DNA of 64,000 bases, taken from contig OY743191.1 of the NCBI GenBank assembly GCA_963555705.1, positions 132,001-196,000 of the forward strand, read 5' to 3'. Position 1 is the first letter of the stretch. Each line of letters opens with the position of its first letter. The notes beneath the pieces were generated by a model, which did not search any database, was not told the DNA's origin, and was given only the letters and a program-made list of their open reading frames with translations. Made by a program: the position numbers and the translations under genes. Positions 47,577 to 59,308 of the stretch are shown here, piece by piece. This DNA comes from Ligustrum vulgare (taxonomy: Eukaryota; Streptophyta; Magnoliopsida; Lamiales; Oleaceae).

Positions 47577-49458
47577 ACTCGCTGGAGTTAAATCAAGTCA
47601 TTTCATATGAACTTCTACGGCTGATGAAAGTACTAACTTCCCTTGAGACTGATATTGGTTTATCAGTTCAATTGTCATATATTCATCCCCTGAATTGAAA
47701 AATCTTTATCTACGTGCTCGATTCCTTGTTGGTGCTTGATTCTCGAGGCTGGGAAGACAGAAGAAGAGGTTTTGCCCTCAATCAGCTTTCTGAACTACAG
47801 TACAGGGCGGAAAGTGAGCTTTGATAATCCTAAGTACTTCTTCGAGTAAGCTCGTGATCTATAGACAGGAAAGATATGCATTCTTTTTTTTTATTAATTA
47901 CTACTACGAAGAAGAAGGAGAAACATGTTCTTATTACGAGTAGTGCTACGACGGGTAGTTCGCAGATGAGCTAATTGTTCTATCTTACTTGGTGTGGCTT
48001 ACGCCATTCATTAGCGGGATGTTTCTCTCTCTACCTAAGCAATTAGCGGAATCCATACTACTTGGCCTCAAAAAGACCATTAAACGACCAGAGACCTGAC
48101 TGACTTAACGGAACTCGGAGAAGCAGGTAGCTACTCATAGGCTAGCTCTGTTCGTACGCCCAGCCTGGTCAAAGGTGATTTAACCTGAAGCCCGGCTTTC
48201 ATTCGTTTCAAAAAGTGTTGTTGGTGCACGCCCAACTAACCCTTACTTGTCAGTAGCTTGTCTGTCTACTTGAAGTTCGTGGAGTAAGAAAGACTACGTC
48301 GTCGGCCATGGAAAACCCACCAAATATACCTCAACTTTATATACTTCATAAGCTATTATGGCGTACCTCGCAACTGTTTTTAAACTTGAAGTTCGGTATT
48401 GTCGGTTTCATCGTTTCAACTGCCTGGCTTTCAGTTCCTTCTGCACGCCCCTCGTACCAGGATAGGATGTATATTCTATGGTTGATCCAATAGGGAGCCT
48501 AATTCATAAACAGCTATATGGTAGCGTTCAGGCATAAAGCCCTATTAAAAAAAAGAGGTTCACTCTAAAGGGGCATACATAGAAGGTTTCTCAATCCAAT
48601 AGGGCAGGGGAATAGTAAAAAAAAATCCGATCTTTTTTATAAAAAAAAATAGTGTCTCCGCAGCGACCAGACAAGAAGATAGATAAAACCTCGCATCGCA
48701 ACAAGAGTTGCTCCCTCGCCCGAACGTAGCCGAAAACCGTCCAAAGTCAAGAGATAGATAGGTAGGCGGCTGGAAGCAAGCGATTAGGTTTCTCGGGGGT
48801 ATAAATCTTATAGTCAGTCTAAAAAGACGCAGCTGATGAGGTATACTATGGCCAGAGAGGAGAGCCCTCGGCGACTGAGAGGAGACACCAACAACCGTTC
48901 CAGAGGGGAGGCGATCATAGTCAGTTGAGACTGTGCCAAAAGTATAAGTTACAGTAGTTGGGACAGAAGTGGAAGGTACGGATGAAGCCGAATTCTTTTC
49001 CGATGAAGAGTGATCCGGGAAAAGGGCTGTTGTCCCACCCTATTTCGTAATAAGTAAGTATGATTCGAATCCTGTAGCTGAGTCCACTAGCCCTAGCCCA
49101 CAGTTTTTCTTTCGTAAACAGCGGGCAAAAGAAAATGGTTTTCGGACCGCCCAAAGGGAAGAGTGCTTTGAGAGACCTAAAGTTACTGTGGGTATGAGGG
49201 GAGAGACGTAAGTTCCTTATGTCCAATATAGTGGAAACAACCCTGCTAATGCTGCTGAAGCATCTGCGACTGGGACTCGGATGTGGATGCGAATTCTCAC
49301 TCTGTTTCGGACGATCGGACTATCAAGCGTGGAACCTTATCTGGATGGTGGATCTACGATGGCGACGAATCATACTTTGAAGACGAAGGCGAGAGAAAGC
49401 AGGAGCGTGGGGGAAGCGGGGGACTGAGGTCGACTCCGATCGAGAGGAAGTGTGACCA
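47577..49458. other. spacer
   Basis: No recognised gene. Small frames at 48308-48493 (+) and 48921-49226 (-) are unidentified. Confidence 0.4.
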
Positions 49459-49824
49459 TTGACTGTGAAAAAGGCAAAGAGTCTTTCGCGTGGAAAGGCA
49501 GATTTAGAAAGGAAGGGGACCGGAGAAAGCCCATGGAAAGGAGGGAAGCGTCGCCCCAAGCCCTATTTTCCAGCAATGACCGGTCAAAGCCAAGTCCAGA
49601 CGAGCTGGCCAAAAGGCATAGGGCCAAGGCTGAGCTGGCAGGCTCATCTCACTTATTGTGTGCTTTGTTGGAATAGACTGACATCAAGGGAAAGTGCACT
49701 TTATCTCGATTCCTCTCTTTCTACAACTCTTTCTTTCCAACCCACTGCTCAGCCCCCTCCAAACTATGGCATCAAGGTCGGAAACCCCAAGGGTCGGGCC
49801 TCAACCGATCTACTGATAAGGTAA
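49459..49824 (+). CDS. unidentified ORF ending in a tRNA-like element
   Basis: A 121-codon ATG-initiated frame with a basic, Lys-rich N-terminal third and no recognised domain. Its TAA stop (49822-49824) lies within a candidate acceptor stem of the tRNA-like structure at 49818-49922, the same arrangement seen at 18.7 kb. Another open frame (49452-49676) overlaps it on the same strand, so coding is uncertain. Confidence 0.25.
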   Translation: MTVKKAKSLSRGKADLERKGTGESPWKGGKRRPKPYFPAMTGQSQVQTSWPKGIGPRLSWQAHLTYCVLCWNRLTSRESALYLDSSLSTTLSFQPTAQPPPNYGIKVGNPKGRASTDLLIR

Positions 49825-49922
49825 GGGGAAAGACAACTGAATAAATAGGTCTATCCTATAAAGACGGGCTAGAGTAAACGCCAAGCGCTGGCCCATTAGT
49901 GGGTTCAATTCCTGCTTGCCTT
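49818..49922 (+). ncRNA. second tRNA-like structure (candidate t-element)
   Basis: A seven-base stem pairs 49818-49824 (AAGGTAA) with 49916-49922 (TTGCCTT), one G-U pair included. Immediately inside is a T arm: 49899-49903 / 49911-49915 (GTGGG / CCTGC, two wobbles) with the consensus loop TTCAATT. An internal hairpin ATAGG-TCTAT-CCTAT is also present. No recognisable anticodon arm exists, so it is not a tRNA gene. The stems are weaker than at 18719-18772, and a chance match is possible. Confidence 0.35.
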
Positions 49923-51363
49923 TCATTTTCAATTGTTAGAGTAGTCTCGAGCCGCGCTCTTCTGCCATGCGAAGGGAAGATCGGATTGAATGGCTAGCGA
50001 ACTCAACCCTTGCGGCAAGAAAAGGACTCAATAGCTCATAGCCCGGGTGTGGCTCCCCTTTATTACTTCTCTTACTTATTGGCCTTGGCCTGGCCCCCTT
50101 TGGTCCGAAATAGCCGTACGCACTCCTCCATATCCCACTCTGGAGGTAGGGCCCAAGAATCCTATCTTTTTTGTTGAGTTACAGTAGGAATGGAGTGGCT
50201 CATGCCAGACCTGAGAGATCATCCTACTTATCAGCTAGTTATCGGCTAGCTCAATCGCAAATCGGGCATCCCCAAAAGTAAAACATCACCTCTCCAAAGT
50301 CAAATGTAATTTTGGGATTCTGTTTGTCCCGGACCACCCCCATTGGGTTCTCACCCAACTCATACATCGACCTTTGTGGCCATCTCAACCCCATCATGGT
50401 CCCCTACTGAATCGAAGAGTCAGATTTTGGACTTTTGGGAGTAAACAATAATAAGAATCGAGAAGTGACGGACGGAGACCCATCTTTCCTTCCCATTGAT
50501 CCCCACTTATCCGTCCCCCCCCTATTGCTGCCTCTTTAGTTGGAACGACTGCCTACCCTTGGCCGGTGAAAGCTATGCACTGATTATCTCGTATCGGGTC
50601 GGGAACGAAAGCTTTCTAATGTGGGCAGAGACTTCAGGATCGACCATAACTGAAGGATCCTCTGATTCGACATTCTATCTCTCTGGGTGCTCTTAAATCT
50701 CAGACATTTGTTTTCATTCACCCAGTGGGTGGATTGTCTGGGTCAGTCGATATCTCTTCATTCGGACCAGGGGAGGGAAAGAGAATGGATCATGTTATCC
50801 ATGGGTCCGGCGGAACGAACATTGATGGTCGGATCCCTCTAGTTGCATTCCTTTGTTGAGAGTAGCATGTCTAGTATTCCTGGTTCCATTTTGACTTACT
50901 TTATACTATCGTTTGCGAGACTTCACTCCGCTACGCACCTTCAAACAGCCTAGTTGTCCTAAGAGCGGATTCATCCCCAGATGGAATAGTTGGCAAGGGA
51001 AAGCCTAAACCTTACTCCGCCAAGCCCTTCTTGCAAAGACCGGTAATGCCACATCTAAGAGAAAAAATCATCGAATCCTCTCTTTGCTATAGTTAAGATA
51101 TCCCCTGCTATATCTGCTGTTGAGAATCCTCTTCCTCGGTATAACAATAAGTAAGGAATTCTGCTTTTTTTTTTCTTTGAGGAGTACCTTTTTCGAATGA
51201 TCAAAGCATTAACGATGAACATACAAGAGTCTTATCAGCCAATTCTCCCGACATTGGGTCAAGATACGAAACTTCAAAGACTTGGTTTTATACCCTCCGA
51301 CCTTCTTCGGAATTGAGCTCTGACTTTCCTTGCCCATCCTTTTCGGCGGCTTGTCGGACTACG
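49923..51363. other. spacer
   Basis: No recognised gene in this stretch; only a short unidentified frame at 50496-50696. Confidence 0.4.
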
Positions 51364-51435
51364 TCCGAGGAGGCGGCGGTGAATACGGCTGTCATGTATC
51401 TTGATGGTTCAGCCAAGTTCTGGTGGCGGACGTAA
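51364..51435 (+). mobile_element. Ty3/gypsy gag fragment
   Basis: The plus strand reads EEAAVNTAVMYLDGSAKFWW and then an Arg-Thr pair before TAA (51433-51435). This matches the retrotransposon gag core of plant Ty3/gypsy elements (V-A-MYL-G-AK-WWR). Flanking sequence does not extend the match, so it is a very short remnant. Confidence 0.65.
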
Positions 51436-54400
51436 AGAACGCGAAGCGTGAAGTGCAATTAGATCTATTTTGAGGACGAGTTTCAGGCAGAATGGAGGGT
51501 TCCTGCCCGGTTGTGGTCCGACATGTTGATGAGCCAGAAGCAAACAGGCCCCATACGCGAGAAGAAAATCCCTTGCGTTGGGAAGAGGCGAGTCTACCTA
51601 AGACTCTGTACCCATCCCCAGCCCAAAAGGTGCCTAAACTCGTGATAGAAACTCTCTTTCCCGTCCCATCGATCAATTGCTTTCCTGAGTACATATGCAC
51701 TTGGCTTGGCCAATATTCATATTATTTCTTCTTTCGGGCTTAGTCCGTTCGGTCACCTGCTAGAACTGTAACGCTTTTATTCATCTTTACTCGCTCTAAT
51801 CTATATAAAAGCAAAAATCCCAATTCTCATATCTCCCCCCCCTCTCTGATGAGTTCTGCAATATGGGCAGGTGCAGCTAGGGATGGCCAGCTTCTCGGAT
51901 CAACAATTGGTCATCTGTTGAATCTTTTGATTCTCAACCTTCCTTCTTCCTTACCTTAGGTTCTTTCTTCGCAAGAGTCAATGCTAATAATGCAAGACTG
52001 CCTTTGTCTCGTCAATTCCGATGCTAGCGAAGCGTCACTTCGCATTGTGTAAGCCACATGAGGCGGCGGCACTTCCATTCTCGGGGGGAGGTCCCGCATG
52101 AGTAGAGGCGCGCAGGCAAGCGAATAGGAAAGTCGTCTTTATCCGCGGCAAGCATATAAAGTACCGAACAGCCCGAGGAGCAGGCTTCCCGATGCGGAAC
52201 TCTATTCCTTATGGTGCGGTGTGTAGGCGCCTTATGTGAAATACGCCTTCCGACGGTGCAGAGCCTCTATTCACGATGGGAAGTAGGCAGATCATCTTTT
52301 CGATGAGGAGGACTTTACTCGGGTCTCGCCGGTGTCTTCACCAACGTCGTCACCAAGAGAAGAGCCTCCCTTGCATCATCACCTCGATGCCGCTCTTCAA
52401 TACAAAGCTATTCGACCAGCTGCCCCCACCTGATGCTCATTTGATGACCCTACCTTTTTTTTCCTACCTGGTTACTGGCAAGCTTGGTCAAGCGAGCGAT
52501 ATCCTTTTTATTACCGCCAGGAGCACGTAGATGGATCGGCTGTGGTCGACTAGAGATAGAAAGTCTGATTTCTATTGATGTTCCGCTATGGCTTCGGGTG
52601 GGATGGAGAGTCAACCTTCTCTTGACCGGCTCGGCTTCCCTCACTAGATATGGTGGGATGGGATCCCCTATCTGATAAGAAGGGTTGGCCAGAAGGAAGA
52701 GAAGCAAGTGAAAGAAAGAAAGGTTGAGACATCCTTACATACGATCCCTATCTTTTATGCTGATCTCAGCAAGCAGTACCGGAAACTAATGAACCCTACT
52801 AGATGATCGAACCGGCCACTGAGTTAGGGAGTACAAGGGTCCACTGCGAATTTCCCGTTTGATATGTATGGAAAAAGGAGGTGATTCTGGTATCTGATCC
52901 ATCATCATTGGGTTACCGCATGCCTCTCTTTCGCATTCTGCTTTACGCATGCATAGGCAAGGCACAACCGGGCACTTCGTGGCTTATCTTCACTTTTAAG
53001 GTAAGGTCTTTGTCTAAGTGATTCTTTCTTTGAATGGAATCGGGTAATGATAATAACGCATCTAGGCCTTCTGATATGAAGAGGAATCGGTGGGAGAATG
53101 GCGAATTGCTCAAGTGGGCTATTCGCTTCTAGGCCTTCTTTGAGTATCGAATCCGCAATAAGTCATCCGGACACTGGAAAGTCTCCCGTCTCCTGTCAAT
53201 CTGCGTGATCTCTATCTGTCGGAAAGGAAAGCAAAGCTAACCTTGTCTCTTCTCTCGTATAAACTGCTTGCTTCTGGAGTGCGGGAACTGGCACTATCGC
53301 ATCAGTAGGATCCGCATTTGTTTGGAAAGTGCTTTGCTGCTCGTTTGAAGGAATAGCAAGCAGAAAACTACAAAAAGGGGTAGCACATAAACCAAGCTAT
53401 GATTTTATCAATCGCATAGAAGATACGAGTCTTCGCGTACAGAAAAGAGTGCTATTCCGCACGCATGAGATTCCAGAGGGTCCATCCTCCACCAACTGCT
53501 ATCATCCCTGGGCCGACAACACGTACTCCACCTTCCTTGCTCAGTCCATAACCGGCATAACAGACCCAAAAAGTAATTCATTCAGGCCGAAGGAAAAAGA
53601 TTGAAATTATTGTAAAGAACTCTCCAGCAGGCGTATGCTCAGTTCCGGATCCATCTGTCTGCGGGACGTGATCTCTTGAGTCCGGCACTCCCCTATAGGT
53701 TCATTCATTCAGGAACGATTCAGTTAGTGTCCAAATCGAATTCCTTTTCTATCAAGCCTTTTCAAGGATATCAATGAAGCAAACTTAGCTTAGCTTACAA
53801 ATCTACGTGAGCATAACAATGATGGAGCGAAAGAAATTGCTTGTTGCCCAGATCGATCATACAAAAGGGGGAACGAACCTCTAACAACTGAAAAGAGGGG
53901 AAAGGCAGCCTGAAAAGCAGAAAGCGATTCAGTCAGTCTTCCCTCCGCCGCTGGGCTAATGTTCTTTCTTTTAAGTGAAAGAAGGGATCTATGTAATACA
54001 CCTATTTATGAACCTGCGACTTCGCCTTCTGGGGGTGAGTCCTCTTTGATCTTCTGACCGGTGCTATACGCGTCTTCCCCGAATGAATAGTAAAACTGCG
54101 CCTATTCACAATGTACCCGGAGCCTGTCATTCAATATCTGTAGTTTCAGTCTACCTTGATACATCTTCTTTTCCGAAAGGTTGCTTAAGGCCCTATGCTT
54201 CAGTCTCTATGCCTAAGTCTCTATAGGGGATATCTTCAACCCTATTCAAATGCTGGATGTGCTTTCAACACCTGGGAATCTTGGACAATGGGAGAGGGGC
54301 GGATCAACAAGTAGTTCCCCAGGGGGTTCGACAGTCTTCTCTAACGTCTACAGGGAACGCATTCTGTTAATGTCTATAGATAGAGGATGATTCTTCATCT

Positions 54401-57400
54401 CGAATCGGGATCAAAGGAGGGTCCTTTAACGGGACTTCTTCGATAAACACTACTGAGATTCAAACTCCACTACCAATCTTTCAATCTTTTTATCTGCAGG
54501 GAGACTTTGAGCCTTTCATCGGGCTTTCACCCCTTGCCATACTGTTACCGGGTGATCCCTCTCCTCTACTGCTTAGGCTACGCTTGGAGTAGACTAGACG
54601 AATAGCTTTGATTTGTTTATACTAAGCTATATCACCCATTCGATCAAAGAGCCTGTCTAGTATTGACAATCATTCCCACGGAATTTCATATTGCATGAAC
54701 CAAATGGAGCACTCTCCGTTGTAGATCTTCAAAGCTTATCATTGGTTCAATCTTGATGAGCAAGAAGATGTTTTCTAGACGAATGCGAAGATGACAGAGC
54801 TTGGAGTTTCCCACTCAAGGGCTGCTCGTCCTAAGGGATGCGCTCGATTATTAACATATTATAGTAGTGCGTTAGAGCTCTCTTTGGGTTCATCTTTCAG
54901 AGGGGTTCAATCCACCTCAGCATAAAAAGCTATGTTAACTTCTATATACCCCATTTGTCCCTGATAATGGAGATGGACCTGGATAATGGAAAGTGGACAA
55001 TTGATAGTGAGGGAGTTGAAATGCACCTTTTCTCTCTCTGGTGTGTACCTTCAGGTGTCAGAAGAGTCAATAAAGGATACATTCAACTCCCTTTGGTTGA
55101 TATTGACCTTGATTCCATCTTCTCTTCTATTCCGTTGAAGAAAATGCGATAGAACTCCCTGAAATCACCGGCATTGGATTCCGCATCAAGTTAGCGGGTG
55201 GCTTTTCAGGCCCCTCAAGCAGGCTATTCTGAAAGACACAGGATGGGGCAACTTGGAGTGGAGGAAACCGTTAGTGTTAAGAATAGATTATCACTAGGAA
55301 AGAGCTATCCTCCATTGACGAAGTTACGAAGAGGAGAGGACAGGTAAACGGCCTATTTTTATGAAGGAGAAACTGGCTATATTCTTTTCTTTTACGCCAT
55401 GAAAATGGGATAGATAGAAGGATATAGATCACTACTGCCAGTGGACGGATTTGACACCCAGGATATAGCAGTTACAAGCACGAAATTTAGAAATGGGCGA
55501 AAGCCCCTTTTTGCAGAGCTGTCATCTTGCCCTCTTCCTAAGATCGAGTGGTTTGACACTCCCGGGAGGGAGTGGTTGGCCCCGATACCGTGTTGGTGGC
55601 TTCGGATTGGATTGATAGACCTGTGTGTGACTTGTCTCGCTCGAAATCCAACCTCTGCGTGTGTGTTCTCCCGGCAGGAGTAAACTGGCCCTTTTTTAGC
55701 CCGCTAAAGCAGCCATTGTGAAAGATACAGAGCCTGGTGAGTAGTTTGAAAGTCATGATACCTTTATTGATCTTTATTCACCTTAAGGCCTATCGGGAGA
55801 TGTAAAGTGAAGTCACTCACTCTCCCCTTTCCAGAGTCTCTTGTCCACACGTTGGGGCTAATCAAGCAGTGGAAGCAGCTAGTTCACTATCGACATTAGG
55901 CTCGCAGAGCAGAACGTCGGCGAGGCGGGATGGCTATGCGGGTAGGTTGAGTGCAAAGGAAAGTCAAACAAAGCAAAGAAGAGGAATTGAAATAAGATGG
56001 GCAATGCCACTTCCAAAGGAATAGCCTTTCTCACTCTTAATGGTTCTCATTCACAGAGGATAGGTAGCCACTCCTCTAGGTCTATAAAGCGGAGTCATTG
56101 GAACGAATTCTTTCAAGGAACTAATAGAGGGTAGGTCTTTCTCCGAGAGGGAAAAAAGACTCCAATGTCAGATTGACGAATTCGTTCGTGCGTGCACCAG
56201 GTATAAATGGGCAAAGTTGAAAAGGGTATCACTGGCTTAGTAGAAGGGTTGGACTCAGTAATAAGGACTTCACTGCCTTTTGGATACTCAATCTCCTTCT
56301 CCATTCAAGTGTTGATAGAGGCGGAAGTAGGTGATAGAAGGTGATGGCGAAGACAAAGAATCAGAATTGCAATCTGACCGGCTTAGTCGAGTGGGTTCAT
56401 CAAGCACGTATATCTAGGGGATTCATAGCGAGTTCGATCTCGACAGCACTTTAGAGTCACATCCTAGATCTAACGACCAAGTAGTCAGATAGGTGCACTA
56501 ATAGCTGATCAAAGGCAAGATGTCATCTTCTTGAATCAGAGCTCTTTTCTTTCTTCTCGACAATGTATACAAAATGTGATCCACGGGTTGGTACAAGATT
56601 CGTAATGTCGTTTCCACGGCCAACTTCCTTAAACAAAAAGCTCGGTTAGGCACTTTCGTTAGCTCTTAACTCATCGGCAGGAACTGCCTCCACTCGCACT
56701 TCCTTTTACTCTGCATATCAAGGAACAACCAAACCCTACGGAACTACCAGTTCTGAATTTACCGATTCTATCGCTTCTTCTTCTTCGGGGTTATTATTGT
56801 CTTCTGTCTGGCTGATGTGATCAGCTCTACAATCCAAGACGGGTTAACCCCTCAGAGGCGGTGTTTTTTCTATTCCTAGTTCAAAGAAAGAGAAAGGGGA
56901 GGAAGGCACATCTGTCGGCGAGCAACAAAAGAAAGCCATTTGAATCTCGATAATGAAGTGAATCAGCCATCCCGTATCTCAAAACCATGCTTCATTGGTG
57001 TTTCAGGCCCTGCAAGGCTGGTTAGACTCTCCTCGTAGATCAGGGGTACATGTAAAGGTAAAAAGATACCAAAGAAGCACTCAAAGGGGCTTTCAACTCG
57101 TATTGGCGAGAAAGAATGTCCTTCCAAAAAGCTGAGTGCTTGCAAACGCCTCAGGTGCATCACAACATGCAGGCATGCCACTCTCGAATGCGCCGTTATG
57201 TCCCTACTAGTTCACTGACGGACTATACTTCTCGAGTGATTTCAGGCAAGGGTCACGGTCAAAGAGTGGTATACTGACTTGCTTGTTCGGCGCGAGTGCC
57301 TAAAAAAGACGTTCTTCCCCTCTGAAAAGAGTGTCTCTGGTACGGTTTTTCAAAGCGGAGATTGCTAAGTTGGAAATAGCGATCTTGCCCCAAAGCATCG

Positions 57401-58014
57401 CACACAGCACTCTGATTCATTGCCCCCCATTTAGTAGGGGTTGCCCGAAAGGAGACCGGAAGGCGTACATCAGAGCTAGCTTTTCGAGCCAACCTATCCC
57501 GTGGACTTTCTTATCCGAAAGCCTCTCTTTGTTGAATTGATCTCTCGACTGTTCCTCGTGACGAAAGATCCTGGCCTACCCCTCCGTCAGTAGCCGTTGT
57601 TTCATCGGCACCCGGGACTTCTGAATCGGTCCCTGAACCAAGAGCCCACACTTCTTTTGTTCATCGCACTCGCCTTGCTCATTGCAAGGGGAGATCCTTT
57701 CCTGTCTCCATCGGCTTGTCCCGTCGGTAGGAAACATATTATTCATGAATATCGGTTCAGCAATGCCTCGATGGTGAATCAATTCCACTCTTTCTCGCAA
57801 GCTTTCCGGTCGGGTAGTTAGCTGCCGGTTCCAAGTGAGCTTCACGTAAGCGTAGGTGCTATACGGGCCCACTGTGGCAAGGTGATAAATTATTCCCACC
57901 TGGAGGCGCGCACCAGATAGATGCCCCCCTAAGACTAGGTAGCCAGACTTTCTCCCCAGCTTGGATCGGGGATAGATTGCTGATTTTGCGTTGCCTCCAC
58001 CGAGGTGTCATGGG
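51436..58014. other. gene-poor spacer to the plasmid-derived block
   Basis: No known gene recognised. Unidentified frames include 52276-52530 (+), 53329-53604 (+), 54955-55152 (+), 55441-55683 (+) and 57576-57899 (-). Composition and short-run texture match the rest of the mitochondrial spacer, in contrast to the AT-richer block that begins near 58.0 kb. Confidence 0.4.
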
Positions 58015-58170
58015 GTTTAGGAATTCTTACATTCTATCTTTCCGAATAGTAACTTTACAGCCAATTTTCATACCTTCACGTAATTTGAAAGTGGCTATAG
58101 ACTTCTTAGCATGAGTAACATAAGGTTTCTGACCTATAGTAGCAGTCATATCATTAATAGCAATGGCTCC
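58015..58170 (-). pseudogene. rpl5: bacterial-type ribosomal protein L5 fragment
   Basis: The minus strand reads [18 protein letters not shown] followed by [19 protein letters not shown], then TAA and EFLN. This is the central block of bacterial-type L5 (GQKP, AKKSIA-FKLREGM-IGCKVTLR-DRMYEFL). The TAA (58027-58029) stands where the family has Tyr before EFL, and homology stops a few codons later. The N-terminal third and C-terminal half are missing. The usual angiosperm mitochondrial rpl5 is highly diverged and lacks this block, so this piece is not a copy of it. It abuts the 92-bp repeat and plasmid genes on the other strand. L5 identity is strong; donor is unknown. Confidence 0.75.
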
Positions 58171-58339
58171 GATCCTGATCGATAAAGAAGGAAATCCACC
58201 AATAAGCCAATAAGTTAGGGACATTCCTGCATGCTCTGGGAGCGTGTCAGCGTGCTGATCGACGTGAATCAAAGTTAGAAGCTGCCATCCGGAGGTACTA
58301 AATAAATCAGCGAGCTCAGTCTGCAGAAGAGGCAAAGAC

Positions 58340-59308
58340 ATGGGATCAAGCCGAATCAAGGTTGTCTACGCCTCTTCGGACATAGAGATTTGGTCCAGGA
58401 GACCTCTCCAAGAACTAACCATAAGAGTTTGCCAGTTTCCGATTAGACTAAATCTTCCTATGCTTTGCAAGCCGTTAGCTTGGAAATCTAAGAATAAAAA
58501 AGAGCGTCCTAAAACGTTAGCTGATATCCAAGGTGGGTACTTAAGTGGTCTAACGGGTGAATTCTATTCTCGTTTTCGTCTATTAACATCTCGTGACTAT
58601 GATAATTTCTTTATCCTGTTGAATGATGCATCTCGTATGTGCAATGTGTTGAACACACTTCAGTCTCAAGTATTTGAGATAAACGAAGTAGTATTGTCGT
58701 TCATATTGACTAATCGTTCAAGCTTAGAAGAGGCCGGTCTTCTTATGAATTCCAATCTAGCGCATGTGAATCTTCCCGAAGTATCTGACTTATTGAGATC
58801 ATGTTACGTGGAGGACGAAGATATAAAGCAAAAATATAAACTGAGCGAATTGTTAAATGATTTAGCTATCATGGTGCAGCAGGCTAGGTATGAGGATTTC
58901 GTATTATCCCTTGCGTCAGCATACGCTGGTTATAAATTCTATCTTCCGGCCTTCGTTGACTTCCGTGGTCGAATCTATCGATCCGGTGTATTGCATTTTC
59001 ACGAGCGTGATTTGGCGAAGAGTTTGATTTTATTTGCTAACAATAAAGCCCCAAACCTCAGCCCCGAGGAAGTTGAAAATCGCAGATGGCATTTAGCATG
59101 TGCCGCAGCTTTTAAGGCTAAAAAGTTTGGAACTTTGGCTGAATCTAACAAGTGGTATATGAGTCTATCTAAAGATTTGCAGAAATCGTCCGAAAAAGTG
59201 ATTCACTTAGCAAAGACAGCGAGTGATCCATTTCAGTTCCTATCAAAGTATCTATCTAACGAGATAGTGCCTGATAGGGAGAGCCTTATTGGTTTAGGGT
59301 TCCAGTGA
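58340..59308 (+). pseudogene. rpo: linear-plasmid RNA polymerase, 5' part (truncated, frameshifted)
   Basis: This encodes the middle of a T7-type single-subunit DNA-dependent RNA polymerase of the mitochondrial linear-plasmid class. Polymerase similarity begins about residue 37 with LNLPMLCKPLAW, continues through KTLADIQGGYLSGLTGEFYS and reaches PAFVDFRGRIYRSG, the conserved block before the catalytic palm. The first ~32 residues come from the 92-bp repeat, so the true N-terminal domain is missing; full-length relatives are much longer. The frame stops at TGA 59306-59308 just before the catalytic Asp motif, which resumes in another frame (59305 onward). A single indel around 59289-59298 explains this. 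The region is AT-richer than its surroundings. Broken as it stands. Confidence 0.88.
58345..58436 (+). repeat. 92-bp direct repeat, left copy
   Basis: Identical to 63510-63601 over all 92 bases and in the same orientation, 5165 bases apart. This copy lies inside the 5' end of the RNA polymerase frame, starting five bases after its ATG. The pair brackets the plasmid-derived polymerase genes. Confidence 0.95.
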
